Below are positions 7,940 to 14,763 of a DNA stretch of 64,000 bases, piece by piece (position 1 is the stretch's first letter; the number at the start of each line of letters is the position of its first letter). Under the pieces are notes generated by a model that saw only the letters and a list, made by a program, of their open reading frames with translations, made no database searches and was not told the DNA's origin. Made by a program: the position numbers and the translations under genes. The stretch comes from CAYNND01 sp964398775 (lineage in GTDB: Bacteria; Patescibacteriota; Minisyncoccia; Phycocordibacterales; UBA2100): the NCBI GenBank assembly GCA_964398775.1, contig CAYNND010000003.1, positions 1 to 64,000 of the forward strand, read 5' to 3'.

Positions 7940-9736
7940 TTAGGTGATTTTTGAAAATAATCCAGTATTGAGCACTGCGTCAACAACCTCTTCGACGCTC
8001 ATAGTGTGGGTCTCAAAGCGCATATCAGCGAGTGCGGTATAAAATTCACCACGCTCGTCGCGGACACGATCGAGCTCCTGCTCAAGTGACTGTTCAGTGG
8101 TCAGACGAGGGCGATTCGTGTCGTGTCTGATGCGCGCCGCAAGCTGTTCCGTAGGAGCATCGAGGAGCACTACGATGCCTTTTTGCAAAAGATTTCTATT
8201 CTCTTCTTTTAAAACCACGCCGCCGCCAGTTGCGATAATCGACGCATCCTTCGCAACAGCTGAACGCAGCGCATCGTGTTCGAGTCGCCGAAAATGTTCC
8301 CAGCCATGAGCAGAGACAATCTCAGGAATACTCTTGCCTTCATTCCACACTATCAACTCATCTGTTTCAATGAAAGGTCGGTTTAAGCGCTGTGCGAGCA
8401 CTTTCCCTATTGTTGACTTACCAGAGCCACGCATCCCAATCAGGAAAATATGCTTCTCAATTGCGTTTGTATGTGTGAGTCCGATCTGAGTTGCCGCTGT
8501 AAAAAATGTTGGGAATGTTTTATCAACAACTTCAGGATGTTCAATTTCAAGTCCGCGCAGAAGTGCTCCAGCTACCGCAAACGACATCGCCATTCGGTGG
8601 TCACCATATGTTGAAATACGTGCTGGTCGAGGATTGCCACCGTATATTGTGAGGGTATCTTGAGTGCTTTCAGTTCGGATACCCATCTTCAGCAGCTCTG
8701 CTTCAAGTGCTTTTACTCGCTCTGTCTCTTTCACGCGCAGTGACTGAACATTGCGAAGCACTGTCTTCCCGTGGGCAAACGCGGCAACGACTGCGAGTGT
8801 CTGCGCCTGGTCAGGGAACTCAAGCATATCGATTTCCATGGGGACGATCCCGGCACCCTGTATTGTGACAGAGCGCTCACCGAATGTTACTTGTGCGCCC
8901 ATCGCTGTACAGACATCGAGTATCTTTTTATCAGGCTGCAATGAAGTCTCTGTCAGGTTATGTAACACGAGCTCTGAACGTGTCAGTGCAGCAAGCGCAA
9001 AAAAATAGCCAGCACTTGAGTAGTCCCCTTCAACCTGATATGCAGTCGCAGTATATGCGCCCTGTGCTGTATATGTTGCCGCAACGGCATCATATGTGGT
9101 AGTGACGCCGAAGTGCTTCATTGTATCTATCGTCATATCAACATATGGCTTTGAAACCAGATTTCCCTCGATGTGGATGCCGTATCCACCACAAACAGGT
9201 GCTGACATGAGCAGTGCTGAAAGGTACTGACTGCTTGTATCCCCTTTCACACTACATATATTTTTCTTAAGTGTTGTAGTGCCCTGTATCCGTAGTGGTG
9301 GATACCCTTCGATACCAGAGTACGAGATATCTGCACCCAACTCTCTGAGTGCATCGACGAGATCTTTGATGGGGCGCTTATTAAGACCCGCCTCACCAGT
9401 TACATGTTTTACACCTGGAGTAAATGCAAGAAGTGGCAGAATGAACCTAATTGTTGTTCCTGAAAGCCGCGCATTGAGGGTGTATTCTTTGTCTACGATG
9501 TCTGCGTATGAGCCCTGTATGATGATTGCGCCATCTTCAGAGGTGACTTGTATGCCGAGTGCTCGGAGACAGTCTATCATCGCCTCAATGTCGTCACTCA
9601 TGAGAGGCGACTCGACGCGGACAAACCCTTTCGTGAGTGCTGCGAGCAGAAGTGCACGATTCGTATAGCTCTTTGAGCCGGGAATAGTGACTGCACCTTG
9701 TATAGTGCCGCCGTGTATTTCAATTGAGTTATTCAT
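7940..9736 (-). CDS. aroA-aroK: EPSP synthase-shikimate kinase fusion
   Basis: 598 aa bifunctional protein. Residues 1-422 are EPSP synthase (3-phosphoshikimate 1-carboxyvinyltransferase): PGSKSYTNRALLLAAL (catalytic Lys), RLSGTTIRF, LNKRPIKDLVDAL, GDTSSQYLSALLM, the RVKETERVKALEAEL helix and TYGDHRMAMSFAVAG. Residues 428-598 are shikimate kinase: Walker A GMRGSGKST (about 434-442), the Asp of ETDELI, FRRLE and ATGGGVVLK. The kinase acts just before the synthase, so the fusion joins consecutive steps in reverse order. First gene of the operon; the enzymes that make shikimate are not in the window. Confidence 0.96.
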   Translation of the reverse strand: MNNSIEIHGGTIQGAVTIPGSKSYTNRALLLAALTKGFVRVESPLMSDDIEAMIDCLRALGIQVTSEDGAIIIQGSYADIVDKEYTLNARLSGTTIRFILPLLAFTPGVKHVTGEAGLNKRPIKDLVDALRELGADISYSGIEGYPPLRIQGTTTLKKNICSVKGDTSSQYLSALLMSAPVCGGYGIHIEGNLVSKPYVDMTIDTMKHFGVTTTYDAVAATYTAQGAYTATAYQVEGDYSSAGYFFALAALTRSELVLHNLTETSLQPDKKILDVCTAMGAQVTFGERSVTIQGAGIVPMEIDMLEFPDQAQTLAVVAAFAHGKTVLRNVQSLRVKETERVKALEAELLKMGIRTESTQDTLTIYGGNPRPARISTYGDHRMAMSFAVAGALLRGLEIEHPEVVDKTFPTFFTAATQIGLTHTNAIEKHIFLIGMRGSGKSTIGKVLAQRLNRPFIETDELIVWNEGKSIPEIVSAHGWEHFRRLEHDALRSAVAKDASIIATGGGVVLKEENRNLLQKGIVVLLDAPTEQLAARIRHDTNRPRLTTEQSLEQELDRVRDERGEFYTALADMRFETHTMSVEEVVDAVLNTGLFSKIT

Positions 9737-9763
9737 TGTGTATGCAGTGTATCAAAAAGGCTC

Positions 9764-9801
9764 GGGAAACCCAGCAGTGCGCGTGCACGGCTGGGTTTCC
9801 C
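9764..9801 (-). terminator. Strong intrinsic terminator of the small gene at 9810-10007
   Basis: Perfect 12-bp stem GGGAAACCCAGC/GCTGGGTTTCCC with a 14-nt loop. On the minus strand it is followed by GAGCCTTTTTGAT. It lies 8 nt after the small-gene stop and separates that gene from the aro operon. Confidence 0.85.
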
Positions 9802-9809
9802 AGAGGAAG

Positions 9810-10007
9810 TCATTGTTGCTGTGCAGCAGCGTACTCAGCGCGTACTTCAAGCCAGAACCTGCACGACTCAAGTTCACTCATTTCCAAGTCTTCAAACATG
9901 CCTGGATAGAGCTTCCCTGATTCCCGCGCGAACTTTCGTTCGGCATCTGTGACTGGGTTTGCATTGATTTCCGCGATTGCGTCCACTTCTACATCGGAAG
10001 CAGCCAT
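9810..10007 (-). CDS. Small acidic protein, paralogue A
   Basis: 65 aa, no family recognised. It is a clear paralogue of the protein at 10139-10327: both have MA-x-N-terminus, an aligned (N/D)-x-x-PV(T/S)DxER-x-F core, a P-(G/D)-(M/L)-x-(D/P) segment and a C-terminal helix. The protein is strongly acidic with no membrane segment or Cys. The ATG at 10007 is set by a good Shine-Dalgarno GAGGAG (10014-10019) 6 nt upstream, rare in this window. A CCGGCC...GGACCGGAGA leader is shared with the paralogue. It has its own terminator, so it is probably a monocistronic, well-expressed small gene. Confidence 0.75.
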   Translation of the reverse strand: MAASDVEVDAIAEINANPVTDAERKFARESGKLYPGMFEDLEMSELESCRFWLEVRAEYAAAQQQ

Positions 10008-10013
10008 GATTCT

Positions 10014-10019
10014 CTCCTC
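10014..10019 (-). promoter_or_regulatory. Shine-Dalgarno GAGGAG of small protein A
   Basis: GAGGAG 6 nt before the ATG at 10007. A CCGG-N10-CCGG inverted repeat sits directly upstream. Most other genes here have no such site. Confidence 0.65.
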
Positions 10020-10085
10020 TCCGGTCCCTTGGTGGCCGGTGTATATATTTTTTTGAATACATACATCGAACACAAAGATAAAATG

Positions 10086-10118
10086 GGCTGAGCGCTCCGC
10101 CGAAGCGAAGCGCCAGCC
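10086..10118 (-). terminator. Terminator-like hairpin of small protein B
   Basis: GGCTGGCGCT / AGCGCTCAGCC, a stem of 10 bp with one bulged base and a 12-nt loop. On the minus strand it is followed by CATTTTATC. It lies 20 nt after the stop of the gene at 10139-10327. Confidence 0.65.
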
Positions 10119-10138
10119 AAGTCGAAGGAGTCGCTGCG

Positions 10139-10327
10139 TCACTTTGTCGCGTCGGATTGCCAATCCTTGCGTGCCAAACGAATCATCTCGTCGAGCTCCC
10201 CGGGCTCGAGGTCGGGGAAACGTTCCCCCCGTGCGTGCGCTTCGTCGCGGAATCGCTCCCGCTCCTTGTCGCTCACTGGGGTATCGTCCACAACGGCAGT
10301 GACTGCAGTTTCTGTAGTAGTGGCCAT
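10139..10327 (-). CDS. Small acidic protein, paralogue B
   Basis: 62 aa, family unknown. It starts MATTTETAV and carries DDTPVSDKERERFRDEA followed by FPDLEPGELDEMIRLA, aligning along its length with the 65-aa neighbour at 9810-10007. It is highly charged and probably helical. An upstream in-frame start at 10513 would add 62 residues of unlikely composition. I prefer 10327 because AAGGAGG lies 4 nt before it, and because the shared CCGGCC...GGACCGGAGA leader immediately precedes the start in both copies. Base composition is more G+C-rich than the flanking aro and ruv genes, which may point to transfer. Confidence 0.72.
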   Translation of the reverse strand: MATTTETAVTAVVDDTPVSDKERERFRDEAHARGERFPDLEPGELDEMIRLARKDWQSDATK

Positions 10328-10331
10328 AGGC

Positions 10332-10338
10332 CCTCCTT
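10332..10338 (-). promoter_or_regulatory. Shine-Dalgarno AAGGAGG of small protein B
   Basis: Near-perfect anti-16S complement 4 nt before the ATG at 10327. It decides the start. Confidence 0.7.
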
Positions 10339-10400
10339 CTCCGGTCCATGAGCGGCCGGAGTAAAATGACCATATCATCTTACTCCGACAACCCACGACC

Positions 10401-10457
10401 CATACCGCCGGTATGCCCCCAGAGGAGGAAACTGAACTCTCGTGAATACAGTTTCCT
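10401..10457. other. Two consecutive inverted repeats upstream of small protein B
   Basis: CATACC-gcc-GGTATG at 10401-10415, then AGGAAACTG (10426-10434) matched by CAGTTTCCT (10449-10457) across a 14-nt loop. They lie in the non-coding region between the small genes, in G+C-rich sequence. Function unknown: operator, leader RNA or terminator remnants are all possible. Confidence 0.5.
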
Positions 10458-10500
10458 ACGCTGGACCCTACTCTTTTACGCTCATAAGTAAAGTGGCCGT

Positions 10501-10522
10501 GGGCGTCTCGCACGAGACGCCC
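10501..10522. other. Near-perfect palindrome, 10-bp arms
   Basis: GGGCGTCTCG-CA-CGAGACGCCC. It lies 15 nt beyond the stop of the gene at 10538-10723 on the minus strand, but no U-run follows. It could be a non-canonical terminator, an mRNA 3' stabiliser or a protein-binding site. Confidence 0.6.
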
Positions 10523-10537
10523 TTGGCCAAACCCTCG

Positions 10538-10723
10538 TCAGCCGAAGACGCTTCCATCCGTTGGGCGTGGAATCTTGTCGATATCCACTGCCCCGTCGGT
10601 AAATCGTTCATCTGCTGTTTTGGGCTGCGCACTCACAGCGGGTCTCTCATCCTTGCTGACGCCAGGCTTTGAGACGAATGATGCGTTCCCACCATCCATA
10701 GTGCGACGTTTTTTCTTGGTCAT
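10538..10723 (-). CDS. Small basic, probably disordered protein
   Basis: 61 aa, not recognised. Begins MTKKKRRTMDGG, rich in Lys/Arg, Ser, Pro, Asp and Gly, with no hydrophobic core, membrane helix or Cys, so it is probably unstructured. Support for reality: ATG preceded by GAGGG at 5 nt, a GAACCTTTCAAGGTC inverted repeat directly before that (similar layout to the leaders of the two paralogous small genes), and a palindrome just past the stop. It could be a nucleic-acid-binding peptide, but this is speculative. Confidence 0.5.
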   Translation of the reverse strand: MTKKKRRTMDGGNASFVSKPGVSKDERPAVSAQPKTADERFTDGAVDIDKIPRPTDGSVFG

Positions 10724-10785
10724 GAGCGCCCTCGTAGACCTTGAAAGGTTCCCATCTATTACATTCCTGCTGGTCTGTAACTGAA

Positions 10786-10809
10786 AACCCCCTCCGGACG
10801 GAGGGGGTT
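10786..10809 (-). terminator. Strong hairpin, probable terminator of rpsT
   Basis: AACCCCCTCC-ggac-GGAGGGGGTT, a 10-bp stem. On the minus strand it runs into TTTTCAG about 90 nt after the rpsT stop. In the other direction it is followed by GGGTTTT and AATTTTT, so it could work both ways. The remaining bases to 10900 show no credible gene. Confidence 0.75.
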
Positions 10810-10900
10810 GGGTTTTAGAATTTTTACTCTACAACACAATCCTCTCCGTCTTCGGGGTTGTAAAATAAAAGAAGAAGTATGTGTGTCCGCCTGTCATGGT

Positions 10901-11149
10901 CTATTTCTTAGACTTACCTGCAAGGAGCTTCGCAACTTGTGATTTCTTGCGAGCACCAGCATTTGCCTTAATGACACCGCGTTTAACGGCCTTATCAATA
11001 GCTTGGTATGCTTTATTGAGGTTTTCTTGAGTTGGCTGTGCTTTAGCCTCCTTAGTGAGGTCCTTCATTGCCTTGCGGCGGCGGTCATTAAAGACGCGCT
11101 TGCGAGACGAGTTTCGAATAGCTTCTTTTGCTGAACGTGTGATTGGCAT
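10901..11149 (-). CDS. rpsT: 30S ribosomal protein S20
   Basis: 82 aa, very basic. It starts MPITRSAKEAIRNSSRKR, the usual S20 opening with conserved Ser/Ala/Lys pattern, followed by NDRRRKAMKDL, LNKAYQAIDKAVKRGVI and a terminal ARKKSQVAKLL. It binds 16S rRNA early in 30S assembly. A longer reading from 11185 would add a hydrophobic 12-residue extension foreign to the family, so ATG 11149 is preferred. No Shine-Dalgarno is visible. Confidence 0.92.
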   Translation of the reverse strand: MPITRSAKEAIRNSSRKRVFNDRRRKAMKDLTKEAKAQPTQENLNKAYQAIDKAVKRGVIKANAGARKKSQVAKLLAGKSKK

Positions 11150-11185
11150 AAAGAGGGATATTACCAAAGAAATCCAAAACTGCAA

Positions 11186-11302
11186 CTATCGCCCACTACT
11201 TCTGCCGAGATGGAGGTCAATCATGTCTTTTATAAAAGGTCTGAGCTTCTGCTCAAGGGTACTGTCGGTCTGCTCTGGTGAACTCATAGCGACTCGTTCC
11301 AT
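11186..11302 (-). CDS. Possible leaderless 38-aa peptide upstream of rpsT
   Basis: Short frame MERVAMSSPEQTDSTLEQKL...RSSGR with stop TAG at 11186-11188, ending 36 nt before the rpsT start. TAGTAT (11309-11314) ends 6 nt before its ATG, the spacing seen across this window. The composition looks protein-like: amphipathic helix LEQKLRPFIKDMIDLHL. No family recognised. The alternative is that this is only the rpsT leader. Confidence 0.42.
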   Translation of the reverse strand: MERVAMSSPEQTDSTLEQKLRPFIKDMIDLHLGRSSGR

Positions 11303-11331
11303 TACTACATACTACCACAGACCCCTCATGC

Positions 11332-11337
11332 TACAAT
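11332..11337 (+). promoter_or_regulatory. Extended -10 (TGcTACAAT) of ruvA
   Basis: TACAAT preceded by TGC (extended -10), 6 nt before the ruvA ATG at 11344. Confidence 0.6.
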
Positions 11338-11343
11338 GCATAT

Positions 11344-11913
11344 ATGATTGCGCATATTGCAGGCACTGTCACTTCAGTCTCACTCACACACACCGTTCTT
11401 GATGTTCACGGTGTCGGTTATCTCATTGCCGCACCTCAATCAACACTCGCAACGCTCATCGTAGGAAAAAATGCATCACTCAAGACATACCTAGTTGTTC
11501 GCGAGGATGCACTCGACTTATATGGGTTCGGGGAAGAACGTGAGCGTGATTTTTTCATACTCTTGCAGACTGTTTCAGGTGTTGGCCCAAAGTCAGCTCT
11601 TGGCATTATGGACAAAGGACACTTCGCACGAACACGAAGTGCCATCGCCCAAGGAGATGTCACCTATCTTGTCAAAGTACTTGGCATTGGTAATAAAACA
11701 GCACAGAAACTCATTGTTGAGCTGCGTGACAAACTTGGTGCAGAAGTACTCGACGCAACTGCTCCAACTGACGCAGATGCGCTTGAAGCACTGACTGTCC
11801 TCGGGTATTCACTTGATGAAGCACGAGCGGCACTCAACGCAGTTGAATCAAATATAGAAGGCACCGAGTCACGCATAAAAGCAGCATTGAAAAATTTAAA
11901 TAGACGAATATGA
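11344..11913 (+). CDS. ruvA: Holliday junction DNA helicase subunit RuvA
   Basis: 189 aa. RuvA tetramers bind Holliday junctions and load RuvB for branch migration. Seen: N-terminal OB-fold MIAHIAGTV...VLDVHGVGYLI, the two helix-hairpin-helix motifs (LQTVSGVGPKSAL and VLGIGNKTAQKLIVEL), and the C-terminal RuvB-interacting domain (DALEALTVLGYSLDEARAAL). Length is typical. Its stop overlaps the start of the Mur ligase gene by 4 nt (ATGA). The partners are in the window but apart: ruvB at 37359 and ruvC at 40958. Confidence 0.97.
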   Translation: MIAHIAGTVTSVSLTHTVLDVHGVGYLIAAPQSTLATLIVGKNASLKTYLVVREDALDLYGFGEERERDFFILLQTVSGVGPKSALGIMDKGHFARTRSAIAQGDVTYLVKVLGIGNKTAQKLIVELRDKLGAEVLDATAPTDADALEALTVLGYSLDEARAALNAVESNIEGTESRIKAALKNLNRRI

Positions 11914-13160
11914 AGCAGCATATAAAAAAAGCACTGAAGCCATTCCTCCCGTGGTACCACTGGGCGCTCCCGCGCATCGGTGCCCTGCGCTACGGGTTCC
12001 CGGCACGCAACATACACATCATTGCGGTGACAGGTACTAAAGGTAAATCGACAACCACAGAACTCATCGCAGCAATCCTCCGTGCAAGCGGTGCAAGGGT
12101 TGCTGTTTCAAACTCGGTTCGCTTTTCGATTGCAGATACTACCGTCAGCAATACCATGCGCATGTCCACACCCGGCAGATTCTTTCTTCAGAAATTTCTC
12201 CGTGACGCACACTGCGCGGGATGTACCTATGCGGTCATTGAAACAACATCAGAAGGTGCTCGGTTTTTCAGACACCATGCTCTCTCGATGAATGCGCTTG
12301 TTTTCACAAACCTTGCCCCAGAACACATCGAATCCCACGGCTCATTTGAGCACTACAAGCAGGCAAAACTCTCAATTGTCCGCGAGCTTGCTCGTTCTGC
12401 TGAGCGTCCTCGTATACTTGTCGTAAACGGTGATGACCCACACGCTTCAGATTTTTTGAACTTTCCAGTTGATATAAAGAAAACATATTCCCTGCGCGAT
12501 GTACCTGGATATGAAGCTGATGATTGCCATATACGTTTTGCATGGGGAGACGCAACCATCGAGAGTATCCTTCCCGGTGAATTTAATCTGTATAACATGC
12601 TCGCAGCAGCAACACTCGCGCGCGAACTACACATTCCCGATGAAACAATCGCAAAAGGTATATCTTCAGTGGAAGAGATACCCGGACGTTCACAGTTTGT
12701 GAGAGAAGGACAAGCATTTGATGTTGTAGTTGATTATGCGCATACAGTTGAATCACTTGATGCGCTTTACCGCGCATTTGGTACTCGTCGAAAGATTGCG
12801 GTGCTCGGTAAGTGTGGCGGTCACCGCGATAAAGCGACTCGCCCACTCATGGCCGCTAAAGCAGAAGAGTATTGTGACGTAGTCATTCTGACTGATGAAG
12901 ACCCTTATGATGAAGACCCGCGTACAATCGTCGACGATATGGCTGCGGGGATGAAATCGAAGCCAGTTATTATCATGAACCGCCGCGAAGCAATTGCCCA
13001 TGCGATTTCAATTGCACAACCAGGAGATGCGATACTCCTCACCGGAAAAGGAACGGACCCTTCAATCTGCCGTGCAAATGGTACAGAAGAGCCATGGAAT
13101 GAATTTGCAATTGCCCGCGAGCTGGTCAGTGCACATCTCAAACAGCATCCCCGTGCATAG
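11910..13160 (+). CDS. Mur ligase family protein (MurE-like), short N terminus
   Basis: 416 aa. ATP-dependent amide ligase of the peptidoglycan precursor pathway. The P-loop VTGTKGKSTTT sits at residues 40-50, so the usual N-terminal UDP-binding domain of MurE (roughly 90 residues) is reduced to about 35. Further motifs: ETTSEGARFF, FTNLAPEHIESHGSFEHY, NGDDPHA, the central-domain NLYNMLAA, and DYAHTVESL with GKCGGHRDKATRPLM. The substrate loop reads TDEDPYDEDP, where MurE enzymes carry DNPR or DNPA-type motifs, so the added amino acid cannot be inferred. Translationally coupled to ruvA by ATGA overlap. Could act on a lipid-linked or otherwise altered substrate. Confidence 0.88.
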   Translation: MKQHIKKALKPFLPWYHWALPRIGALRYGFPARNIHIIAVTGTKGKSTTTELIAAILRASGARVAVSNSVRFSIADTTVSNTMRMSTPGRFFLQKFLRDAHCAGCTYAVIETTSEGARFFRHHALSMNALVFTNLAPEHIESHGSFEHYKQAKLSIVRELARSAERPRILVVNGDDPHASDFLNFPVDIKKTYSLRDVPGYEADDCHIRFAWGDATIESILPGEFNLYNMLAAATLARELHIPDETIAKGISSVEEIPGRSQFVREGQAFDVVVDYAHTVESLDALYRAFGTRRKIAVLGKCGGHRDKATRPLMAAKAEEYCDVVILTDEDPYDEDPRTIVDDMAAGMKSKPVIIMNRREAIAHAISIAQPGDAILLTGKGTDPSICRANGTEEPWNEFAIARELVSAHLKQHPRA

Positions 13161-13188
13161 TGCGCTTTTCCTTGATGCTTTTGCACCG

Positions 13189-13194
13189 TATACT
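13189..13194 (+). promoter_or_regulatory. -10 element (TATACT) of the gene at 13201
   Basis: TATACT ending 6 nt before a GTG start. Confidence 0.55.
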
Positions 13195-13200
13195 GCATAG

Positions 13201-14103
13201 GTGAAAGACTTTCTCGCCGCAGTCTTTGTAGTCATAGTACTAATAGTTATTTTCATTGTGCTTGGCGGTGCCATGAGCTCGCTTGGATCTACATTTTCTC
13301 TTGGTGGCTGGTACCACAAATGGTCAGTCTCCCAGCCAGGAGGTGGAACACATCTAACTATCAGCGTCTCAGAAGAAGAGCTGTGGACTCCAGCTACAAA
13401 AGGAATTACGGGTATATCACCGTTCAAAAACAAAGTCGCTTTTGACACGATTGATCATGACCCGCAGCATGAAAACCCTCATGAGGAATACCTCACCATT
13501 CGTGCAAGCGTGCAAAATGAAGGGACTATTTCGTTACGTGGCTGGTCTATTGAAAGTTATGTATCACGGACGCGCATACCACTCCCGAAAGGAGTCCTAC
13601 TCTTTGCACTTGGTAGAACAAATGCAGTCGTGCATCCGGTACTTGCACCAGGTGAGTTTGCATACATAGTAACTGGCAACTCGCCACTTGGGGACTCATT
13701 TCATACAAACTCGTGTACTGGGCAACTTGCTACATATGCGCCATTTACTCCCCCACTTTCACAAGTGTGCCCCGCGGTCGGAGATGTTGTACCACCTACT
13801 GTCGAAAATTTGCGCGTCTATGGCGAGCAGTGTATTGAGTACCTCCAGTCGCTGAGTTCTTGTGAAATCCCTGGGAAGAATGTGCCGAAGGATTTACTCC
13901 CACTCTGCCGTGCGCTTATTGAAAAAGAGATTACTTATAATCGCTGCATTGAACGAGAATACAAAAAGTATGGTTTTAAAGTGTTTAACCTCGGTGGATG
14001 GTATCTCTATCTAGAAAGCCCTGCGGAAGTGTGGAGGAATAAGTACGATGTGATTCGACTACTTGACGCTGATGGTCGCGTCGTCGACGTACTATCGTAT
14101 TAG
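13201..14103 (+). CDS. Membrane-anchored lamin-tail-like surface protein
   Basis: 300 aa starting at GTG. One N-terminal membrane helix (about 4-25) is followed by an exported domain with a beta-rich fold resembling the lamin-tail domain: EEYLTIRASVQNEGTISLRGWSIESYV, VLAPGEFAYIVTGNSPLG, and C-terminal RLLDADGRVVDVLSY. A Cys-containing insert (about 215-260) has paired Cys residues, so disulfides are likely. Such domains are common in surface proteins of this lineage, with ligands mostly unknown. TATACT 6 nt before the GTG supports a leaderless start. Confidence 0.78.
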   Translation: MKDFLAAVFVVIVLIVIFIVLGGAMSSLGSTFSLGGWYHKWSVSQPGGGTHLTISVSEEELWTPATKGITGISPFKNKVAFDTIDHDPQHENPHEEYLTIRASVQNEGTISLRGWSIESYVSRTRIPLPKGVLLFALGRTNAVVHPVLAPGEFAYIVTGNSPLGDSFHTNSCTGQLATYAPFTPPLSQVCPAVGDVVPPTVENLRVYGEQCIEYLQSLSSCEIPGKNVPKDLLPLCRALIEKEITYNRCIEREYKKYGFKVFNLGGWYLYLESPAEVWRNKYDVIRLLDADGRVVDVLSY

Positions 14104-14116
14104 TTCGATTTCTGTA

Positions 14117-14584
14117 TTATATTTTCGCAAGTGCGAACAAGCCAATCCCAAATGCAGTTGCTACATTGAGTGACTCTTTTACCCCCCTGAGCGGAATCTC
14201 GACGATACAATCGGCCTTTTTGAGAATTGGAGCATCGACTCCAGTAACCTCATTCCCAACAATCAATGCAAACTTTTTCCCAACTTTTGCTTTTCTGTAG
14301 TGCACCGATGTTGCATGCTGCTCGAGAGCTACAATCGTATACCCTTCACGCTTAAGCCGAGCAATGAGTGTGTGCACGGAACGAGGATGCTCCCAAGCAA
14401 TACTTGCTTCTGCACCGAGCGCAGCTTTAGCAATCTCTTTTTGGGGGAAACCGAAGCGATTGACTGGGTCAGGAGTATAGCCAGTCAAAAACATTTTTGT
14501 AACACCTGCTCCATCTGCGGTGCGAAACATAGCCCCGACATTGTGGGTACTCCGAATATTATGCAAGATACAGACAACGTCCAT
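14117..14584 (-). CDS. SpoU/TrmH-family RNA 2'-O-methyltransferase
   Basis: 155 aa, a minimal SPOUT knot enzyme without an N-terminal RNA-binding extension. It shows all three SpoU motifs: NVGAMFRTADGAG (motif 1), FALIVGNEVTGVD (motif 2) and VEIPLRGVKESLNVATAFGI (motif 3, trefoil knot and AdoMet pocket). It probably methylates a ribose in tRNA or rRNA; which site is not evident from the sequence. It diverges from tRNA-Lys at 14643. A TATGAT 11 nt before the ATG suggests a very short leader. Confidence 0.93.
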   Translation of the reverse strand: MDVVCILHNIRSTHNVGAMFRTADGAGVTKMFLTGYTPDPVNRFGFPQKEIAKAALGAEASIAWEHPRSVHTLIARLKREGYTIVALEQHATSVHYRKAKVGKKFALIVGNEVTGVDAPILKKADCIVEIPLRGVKESLNVATAFGIGLFALAKI

Positions 14585-14626
14585 GGGTCGAGCCTATCAT
14601 ATCCTTGGTGTTTTGTAATTCTGTGG

Positions 14627-14632
14627 TATATT
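14627..14632 (+). promoter_or_regulatory. -10 element (TATATT) of tRNA-Lys
   Basis: TATATT about 10 nt before the tRNA 5' end; no strong -35. Confidence 0.5.
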
Positions 14633-14642
14633 CTTGACGTTT

Positions 14643-14715
14643 CCCTCTATAGCTCAGTTGGTAGAGCAGCTGCCTTTTAAGCAGTTGGTCGTAGGTTCGA
14701 TCCCTACTGGAGGGA
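14643..14715 (+). tRNA. tRNA-Lys, anticodon TTT
   Basis: Acceptor CCCTCTA/TGGAGGG with discriminator A, D arm GCTC-AGTTGGTA-GAGC, anticodon stem GCTGC/GCAGT around CTTTTAA (anticodon TTT), and T arm GTAGG-TTCGATC-CCTAC. CCA is not encoded (CAT follows), unlike tRNA-Ser. Confidence 0.96.
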
Positions 14716-14722
14716 CATGAGG

Positions 14723-14747
14723 AAAGAGTCGCGTGAGCGACTCTTTT
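14723..14747 (+). terminator. Bidirectional intrinsic terminator (tRNA-Lys / guaA)
   Basis: AAAGAGTCGC-GTGA-GCGACTCTTTT, a perfect 10-bp stem with A and T runs on both sides. It lies between the convergent tRNA-Lys and guaA. Confidence 0.88.
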
Positions 14748-14763
14748 AGTATAACGGAACATC

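Noticed and set aside
10328..10513. Longer form of small protein B starting at 10513
   Set aside because: The added residues include frameshift-like composition and run through two inverted repeats; the strong Shine-Dalgarno at 10332 marks the internal ATG.
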